From positions 338,435 through 377,510 of the forward strand of contig NW_014577114.1 of the NCBI RefSeq assembly GCF_000485595.1: 39,076 nt of DNA, given 5' to 3'. Below, one piece after another: positions 33,111-39,076 of the stretch. Each line of letters starts with the position of its first letter. The stretch's first letter is position 1. This DNA comes from Priapulus caudatus. Its lineage: Eukaryota > Priapulida > Priapulimorpha > Priapulimorphida > Priapulidae. Both the position numbers and the translations under genes were made by a program. The notes beneath the pieces are model-generated. The model was not told where the DNA came from, did not search any database, and saw nothing but the letters and a program-made list of their open reading frames with translations.

Positions 33111-34340
33111 TGGAGTTGCAATAAAGAGCCGACGAACAAGGAACAGAGTATTCTGTGTTTCCTTTCATATATATAGATGCATAATTGCTTTAAAATTAGG
33201 TACATGAGCACAATCATTCAGTTATCGCACTCAAACTGGTCATATGTAGTGATATAGACCCATGGAATATTAGTATATAGTGGGGATATTTAGTGCACGT
33301 TGCACAGCTAAACTTAACCAAATGTACTGACGTCATTCAATTACAATGAATATCAGCTCGCAACAACAAATGCCTGTGACCTCAGAATTATACATGGTAT
33401 ACAGAAGTTTTTTGTCATTCTACATTTTATAATGGCGTGACCAATCGCCACTTTTCATAAGTAGAGCTAGGAAAGATGTATACGCTAGCATTCCAGGTCC
33501 CAGAACTATGGTCGATAGAAAATAGCTTTGGCCCTCTATACATTGGAGGGAACGAATTTGCCTTACAAATCCATTAAGGTACCCAATTTCCAAACATGAT
33601 AAATAATTCTAATTACCCAAAGATCGCCATCCGGCCACATAATTATTCAGCTTTCATGAAACAATTCTCGTGAAAACTAAGTGTGACAACATCTTTAGCA
33701 GCACCTAGACAATGTAGTGCTCTCCCGTAGACAGGTACACACATAGAAGTTTTCTCACCGCTGCGACATATAATTTTATACATGTAGTGAATGCGTGATT
33801 TAAATTAAGTTAAAAATAAATATAATTTTGTCTGATCGACCACTACTGACGTGTGTATATGTCTACACGGGATTATGACACCAGTATGCTCTGTCTCTCT
33901 CCTCGTGAACTTAACCAAACACCGCACGCATTACCCAAGACATGGATATGACAATGCCTAGTCACTGTTGGGCCATAAACACATTCCAAGTAACATTTAT
34001 ATCATTGTCACTAGTGCTTTTTCTCTAGAACCAGCCCCGTTAGAAGTTTGTAAACCTCTTTCACTGTGTAAATTAGGTATAGATGTAGTATATTACCTCT
34101 GTGTGCACCTGGTGGCACAAGTTAACTGATAGGCATGACATGGATGGCCATGCTTGTGCCATGCCAGCTATGCTATCTGTCAGGTGTCTCCTGATTTCAT
34201 TATTACATATCAGCTGTGCTGGTCCACTAAGTATTGGCATCAAACTTAACGAGTTAAGAGATTCACCACTGTTTTAGATGTCATAGAACTGGTTGGTAGA
34301 ACCACTGTAGATCCAATATTATAGAGGTAGAGATGATGAC
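33111..34340. other. Intergenic stretch between relic B and GOPC
   Basis: AT-rich DNA; no recognised gene or repeat. Confidence 0.4.
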
Positions 34341-34486
34341 CTATTTATTTATGTCTGATGCTGTAACTAGTGTGACTAGGGTTCCACCACTGTTTATCAC
34401 GTTGTAGAACTCACACATAGCTTTCTTCACCTTCTCCGGATATCGTTTGTTTATCATTTGCACCGGACCATGCAGCCATAGAATGC
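34341..34486 (-). CDS. Alternative GOPC terminal exon
   Basis: A very good acceptor (TTGTTTTTCCCAG) precedes a 47-codon open frame (ILWLHGPVQMINKRYPEKV onward) ending TAG at 34343-34341. A donor inside the previous exon (GGGTG|GTAACT, exon end 34918) is phase-compatible, so it could replace the 34847 stop with another C-terminus. I recognise no family. It may also be chance. Confidence 0.35.
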
Positions 34487-34846
34487 CTGGGAAAAACAAA
34501 GCACAGAAATAATGAAGTTGGTATTTGCTGATGATATTAAACTCTGCAACAATGTATTTTACAAAATCAAACCTAAATTACCTCAATAACCTAAAGCTAA
34601 ATTACTGCTACTTACAGTTGATGTAACCCTCAGCAAAAATACATTACAGAGAAGACAAACATATAAACGTAAATAGTGTATTTGAGAAAACCCTGGTGAA
34701 AAGCAAAACGTTGCTTCTTTTGGCACACGTAGTGCAAATAATAAGAGTGGCTGCTACTTCCAACATGATAACTGTCATGGTTGAACAATTTATCCCCACA
34801 TGGCTACAATATACTTACTTTCCTATAGGTGAGAGGATGCACGACA

Positions 34847-34934
34847 TCATGGACAGGTGACAGAGGCATGCACAGAATTTTCTTTGGCACTTTTAGCTGC
34901 CGATTCAGGCAAGTTACCACCCTGTGCCGCAGTA
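34847..34934 (-). CDS. GOPC: GOPC candidate terminal exon
   Basis: Good acceptor TTTCTTTTAG, then [20 protein letters not shown] and a stop at 34849-34847. No family similarity is recognised in this tail. Confidence 0.5.
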
Positions 34935-37900
34935 CTAAAAGAAATAGTTGTACACTAATATCACCATGCACAATAGTCTCATAGACAAGATAAAATCAAC
35001 ACACATGCTCATGTGATGAATAATATCCTCCCTACTACAAGTTTCTGAAACTAGAACCATACACCTAATATAATATTTCAGGTCAATACAACAAAATTGT
35101 TTACACAACCTCACCCCCTGTGATAGCCTCATCGTGAAATGTTAACCCTACATTACTCTGTAACAGATTACCTTCTACAAATCCTTAAATTATTTGCACT
35201 TGCCTGTTGGCTGTTAAAAGCATGTGTCTGGTGTTCTTCATAATATTTTATTCTATGCTCTTTTACTAATATAGTAATTTTCAAATGTGCAGATTACAAC
35301 TAAGAGTTTAACATAATAACCAAAACTACAGCCAATAATACTCATAGCCGATGCACAGTAAGTAATACGACTTACCTCACTGTTTGTGCAAGCACCTGTG
35401 GCACACTGCCAACATGTGGGCAACTAGTGTGGTCCCCATTAGACAGTAATGGATGAGCAGGAGATGCGTTGGCACTACTGCTGTCTTCGTGTGAACAGTT
35501 CTCACTGTCACCACACTCGGTATGCCTGCAAACGTACATGGATACCTAAATCTCACTTTAGACTTCCAGCTTGCGTGTAATGGGAGACTACACTGCAACC
35601 AGGTTCTCACTCTACATTCCAAGTATGCATGCAACTGTAGCTGTTAGGATCTATGTCTCCCTGGGTACTGCCGGAACGTACCCTGGATACAGTCCGGTAT
35701 ACCGGAACGTACCCTGGTAACTATCTGATATGGTTAGGGTTAGGGTTAGGGTTAGGGAGGGAGTAGGCGTAGGCGACTCCCTAGACTCGTTAGTGGAGTA
35801 GGCGAGGAACAGTCCGGCATATTAGATAGTACCGGGGTACGTTCCGGTATACCGGACCGTACCCAGGAAGACATAGACCCTGGAAGCGCAACTGTACATA
35901 GTTATGCAATTCTCAGTCCCTCCCAGCATGGCTACAGCCCTACCATACCTACTAGGAACATTTGTCCTGCGTATTGTACACACCTACTAAGTGGAGATAC
36001 AATGTCATTGTTGTCATCCTCATCACCACTGCTCTCATCTGGTGCAACGAACACAACCTTGAGCTCTATCTCCCCTTGCTGAAAAACAAGTGAAACATAC
36101 ATTGCTTTAATACAGCAGGCATTGATGGATAAATGTGAGGCACATCCTACTAATATATACACTCAACATATTTAAGGGGGTCTGGTGCCAGCTTCACTCA
36201 GATAAAATCAGATAAATTTATTAGTTATAAAAAAATATGTATATATATATATATGCATTTCAGAAGATTAAATTTAAAAATCCATGTTTGAATAACTGTT
36301 AGTAAACATGTGCAATTTTAAATAGCAACAGATTGGATGCCACACTGACGAACCTGCTGTGATAACACTTGAACTGCTTGCGAGTGTTTTGTATCTTTCA
36401 GATCAATGCCATTCACTTCCAAAATAGCATCCCCAATATAGAGTCCACGACAACGGTCAGCTGGCTGTCCCTCATGGATTTCTGAGATCAAAATGGGGAC
36501 TCCGTGCTCACGACCTCCCTTAAAGCACAAGAAACACATTTTCCCCTAGTAAGGCATACAAATAAACTGGACAGTGCACTAATTACAATCTACTGACTCT
36601 GTAGTATCGGCAAAACAGTTTAGGTATTAATCTGTGTTCAGCTGCGTACCCCAAAAACAACTGTAAATAACTGCATTATATGATCATTAGACCTGTAAGA
36701 GACATATCTACAGGACTCCAAGACATCTGTCTAAAACACACTAGGGATCTTCCAACAATTTTCTCTATTGTCCAGCATACTTATGCAATAGTGCCTACTA
36801 CAATACTTACAGTTATAGACATTCCAAGACCTTCGTCAATGCCCTTGATGAGTGTAACTGTACGTTCCTCACCTATTCCTTGCCTTTTTCGAAGCCTCTG
36901 GAGATCCTTCATAATTCAAAAAGAGTTAGAACAAAAAGGTCTTTACCACTACTTAAAATTTAGGTATACAGACATATATCCTACATGTTCTCAGGGAGAC
37001 ATGATATACATACAGAGAAAAAATTACTTTTTTTTCACGGGAGCTCTTTTTCAAGTCTGTGGAAAAAATAGCTCTCGTCCAAATTTTTACGGGAGCTATT
37101 TTGAGCATCACGGGAGCGATTTCAGAGGTTTGAAGAGCGAATCGCTCATCGTTCCCGTGTATTTTTTACCCTGCATACATATACTGCCATATGTATTTTT
37201 TAAACCTCCGCAATGTGTTAATGGGCTTTACATGATATGTAAGTAGGACCTACATAGAGCCACAATGTGACAGTGCTCATGAGTTCTGTGGTAAAGGAAG
37301 AATATGGATGTTGGAGCAGGCAACTGAGAATAGGATGGAAATGATGGTCTTTGACACTAAACATAGCCATGTTCAGACGTTTGTATACGTGTACGTGAAA
37401 TTATATCAATGGAAATTCTCGCAAGATGGCACGTGCAAGTGTAAGCATCAGCCAACATTCGCCATCTTGATTTTATGATGTTCGGGTTTCCCAAGTTGAG
37501 ACAAATTCGGTCGATTTAGATGCATAGCAAAGCAGAAATACGGTATTGATCACGATGCAATAACTGGCTACAGATTTGCATATTACTAGCACACGACAGC
37601 CAAAAGTTGCCGAGCTGTGACAGATTTACGCCAGCAATACATCTGCATTGCAAAACAAGACATATGCTGGGTGCTATGATATATACAGCAGCTGAGGTAG
37701 AGAATGCATCTCATACAAATAATACTTAAATTATAAATAATAAATTTTAAGGGAAATTTAGGAGAAGAGTAGGCAATTCCCATGTTGCCAAGCCAGTTAT
37801 AGGAACAGAAACAAAATCCAGACTCTTTAAATGCACACGGTAGGTACTTACATGGCATGGGGGAACTGGAAGCTTCTTTTTGAGGCTCTTTCGTCCCCTG

Positions 37901-37990
37901 CAAGCTCTAATTACAGTTTTGTGCCGGTGAAGGTGAATCTCAGCCTCCAACTGATTCCACAGCCTGTCATGCTCGCTACCTCTCATGTCT
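34847..37990 (-). CDS. GOPC: GOPC-like Golgi PDZ and coiled-coil protein, 3' part
   Basis: GOPC (PIST/CAL) is a Golgi adaptor that binds C-terminal tails through one PDZ domain and controls trafficking of membrane proteins. The exons on - are 37990-37852, 36906-36811, 36518-36354, 36078-35984, 35525-35376 and 34934-34847. Phases join throughout, giving about 243 residues and a TGA. Seen: the end of the coiled-coil with [17 protein letters not shown], a short linker, then the PDZ with the carboxylate loop [40 protein letters not shown], and His in KHSQAVQVL, which predicts class I ligands. An acidic Asp/Glu/Asn stretch ([10 protein letters not shown]) and a His/Ser-rich tail follow. The N-terminal coiled coil lies beyond 39076. 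The last exon is the least certain; an alternative is given separately. Confidence 0.88.
35376..35525 (-). CDS. GOPC: GOPC exon, polar tail
   Basis: Acceptor TTTGCAG, strong donor GTGAG|GTAAGT. It encodes 49 residues rich in Ser, His, Asn and Cys, placed by frame and splice signals. Confidence 0.72.
35639..35887. mobile_element. Inverted-repeat element with TTAGGG core and 9 bp TSD
   Basis: The termini both start GCT, then AGG(A/G)TCTATGTCT(C/T)CCTGGGTAC, and the arms continue through TCCGGTATACCGGAACGTAC to TATCT(G/A)ATA; the left arm has an extra internal copy of CCGGAACGTACCCTGG. The core holds GGTTAGGG repeats (35733-35757). The 9-mer GCAACTGTA flanks both ends (35630-35638 and 35888-35896). 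There is no coding capacity. It lies in the GOPC intron between 35525 and 35984. Confidence 0.82.
35984..36078 (-). CDS. GOPC: GOPC exon, last PDZ strand and acidic linker
   Basis: Acceptor TTTTTCAG, donor AGTAG|GTGTGT. It encodes [14 protein letters not shown] followed by an acidic stretch. Confidence 0.88.
36230..36254. repeat. (TA)n microsatellite
   Basis: A short TA run in a GOPC intron. Confidence 0.85.
36354..36518 (-). CDS. GOPC: GOPC exon, PDZ core
   Basis: A 165 nt phase 0 exon, acceptor GCTTTAAG, donor CAGCAG|GTTCGT. It encodes [20 protein letters not shown] through VQVLSQQ, the diagnostic GOPC PDZ core. Confidence 0.93.
36811..36906 (-). CDS. GOPC: GOPC exon, start of PDZ
   Basis: A 96 nt phase 0 exon, donor ACT|GTAAGT. 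It encodes [20 protein letters not shown] and the EGLGMSIT carboxylate loop. The acceptor ATTATGAAG is not strong. Confidence 0.85.
37852..37990 (-). CDS. GOPC: GOPC exon, end of coiled-coil
   Basis: Donor CCAT|GTAAGT. It encodes [18 protein letters not shown] then [19 protein letters not shown], a segment conserved in GOPC. The acceptor (GCTGGGCAG) has a weak pyrimidine tract, so the right end is uncertain by a few bases. Confidence 0.82.
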
Positions 37991-38527
37991 CTGCCCAGCA
38001 GTTGTATTTGTTGAATTCTACAGCATTGAGAACATTTATGTCATCATTTAAGCTCATTCAGCTACTTTGCTACATTGTAGGTCAACCTTTCTATTCATAC
38101 ACATCAGGCACTGCAGATGCCTGCAGATTAACGTTGGACTAGGCTTCCTAATGAATATTTGATGGGTAAAATATGCTCTAGATAGTAGACTTGTGCTATT
38201 TTTTGATTGAGCTAAGCGAAGCAGTTCCATACATGTTCATAGTAAACTGTGCTACATCTCTTTATAGGCTATAAATGGATTGGCCAGCTATTGATAGTGT
38301 TGCATTACACTCTCCTGTTGGCTTGCACCAGTAAGGCCCACAAGTGTACTCAACCAAATCTGATGCAAAGCATTTTATCGACATAGTATGCTTATAAGTG
38401 CATAACGATTACTGCTTGCATATATAATTGACTACACATTTGTACGTTTCTGCAACAGAAAATGAAAGTGTCAATAACACTGTAGCTCACCTTGGGTGTG
38501 ATAGAAGAGGGAGGAGGGATATATAAA

Positions 38528-38592
38528 GCAAGAGTATATATATATGGGAGAACTACCATTATATAGCATATCTCCCATTATATACTCTTGAT
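38528..38592. repeat. Small palindrome, ATCARGAGT family
   Basis: Left arm AAGAGTATATATATATGGGA, right arm TCTCCCATTATATACTCTTG, with a TA-number difference between arms and a loop of about 18 bp. The terminus ATCAAGAGT matches that of the palindrome at 8731-8782. Confidence 0.8.
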
Positions 38593-38692
38593 AATGATAT
38601 ATGCATAAGTTTTGATACAAAAATAAATGTTTCAGATCTGAAAGTCTGAAATCTTGACGAGAGATGGTGCTACGCCTAAAAAAATTTGCACA

Positions 38693-38879
38693 AGGGAGAG
38701 ATAGTGATCCGCTAGGGAACGGCTCTGATTGGCTAATTTGGTCTCTTATTTAATTTTATTATTTTTTGCTAATTTTGTTTTATTTTAGAATTAGGGTTAG
38801 GGTTAGGGTTAGGGTTAACTGATTTCTATGTCCACAACACACTAATAATGCGCCATCTAGCGGATCACTATCTCTCCCC
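38693..38879. mobile_element. Inverted-repeat element with TTAGGG core
   Basis: Left arm GGGAGAGATAGTGATCCGCT (38694-38713, plus AG) is matched perfectly by CTAGCGGATCACTATCTCTC plus CC at 38857-38878. The core contains four full TTAGGG units (38791-38818) between a T-rich stretch and unique DNA. No clear target duplication was found; GCCTAAA occurs on both sides at some distance. Confidence 0.75.
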
Positions 38880-39076
38880 TGAGACCTACTAATGCCTAAA
38901 TGATCGCCATTTTGGTTTTCGAATATCGCGCAAATAAAAACAATAAAATATTCCAGTCAAATTACTGTAACGAAGAATCTAAAACACAATATTACACGTA
39001 TATAGGTATGATTGTAGAGTTGTTAACCAGTTAGACGAAATAACGTAATAGGGCGTTGTCATCCCTCCCATGAAGG

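Larger units (their letters stand above)
37991..39076. other. GOPC intron or upstream region, right edge
   Basis: No further GOPC exon is recognised before the window ends. It contains the ATCARGAGT palindrome at 38528 and the TTAGGG-cored element at 38693. The open frame at 37831-38142 on + is antisense to a GOPC exon. Confidence 0.5.

Noticed and set aside
36680-37246. 188-codon frame on +
   Set aside because: It overlaps the GOPC PDZ exon at 36811-36906 on - and has no recognisable domain; the rest is intron.

Overview
This 39 kb window is nuclear DNA of an animal, most likely a marine or other invertebrate. Three conserved metazoan genes are split by GT-AG introns, most of the window is intergenic or intronic AT-rich DNA full of microsatellites and MITE-like elements, and the telomere-type hexamer TTAGGG occurs internally. 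I cannot name the species. No tRNA, rRNA, CRISPR array or prokaryotic gene was seen.

Genes. (1) The last three exons of a YRDC/Sua5 threonylcarbamoyl-AMP synthase lie on + between 2449 and 4555; its 5' part is outside the recognisable sequence. (2) A complete ten-exon protein kinase of the HUNK (SNF1/AMPK-related) family lies on - from 21027 to 9650. All exon phases join, the spliced length is 2397 nt (798 residues plus stop), and there is an in-frame stop directly upstream of the start ATG. It is convergent with YRDC. (3) The 3' half of a GOPC (PIST/CAL, Golgi-associated PDZ and coiled-coil) gene lies on - from 37990 to about 34847, with its 5' exons beyond the right edge. The three genes work in unrelated processes (tRNA t6A modification, kinase signalling, Golgi-to-membrane trafficking), so this is ordinary animal gene order, not an operon.

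Repeats by region. 1-2386: unrecognised repeat-rich DNA ending in a Helitron 3' terminus (2358-2386) inside a YRDC intron. 4556-9649: intergenic, with foldback hairpins and a 1.18 kb inverted-repeat element (7160-8342) whose core is a 760 bp ACGC-type array. 9650-21027: HUNK, whose introns carry a GGAT array, several hairpins, a TTAGGG-cored inverted-repeat element (14708-14917) and dinucleotide repeats. 21028-28500: intergenic, with a second TTA-flanked foldback element (23909-24218), an 88 bp tandem array and a GGCCCGTAG-type element. 28500-33110: two decayed Ty3/gypsy retrotransposon relics and a third TTA-flanked palindrome (30173-30257). 33111-39076: GOPC and two more TTAGGG-cored inverted-repeat elements (35639-35887 and about 38693-38879).

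The most unusual signal is the set of three elements with unrelated inverted arms that each enclose a TTAGGG tract, all in the same orientation. Two of them appear to be flanked by exact 9 bp direct repeats. A second signal is a family of three modular palindromes, each flanked by TTA, with related termini. All calls were made by eye from the sequence; no database search was run.
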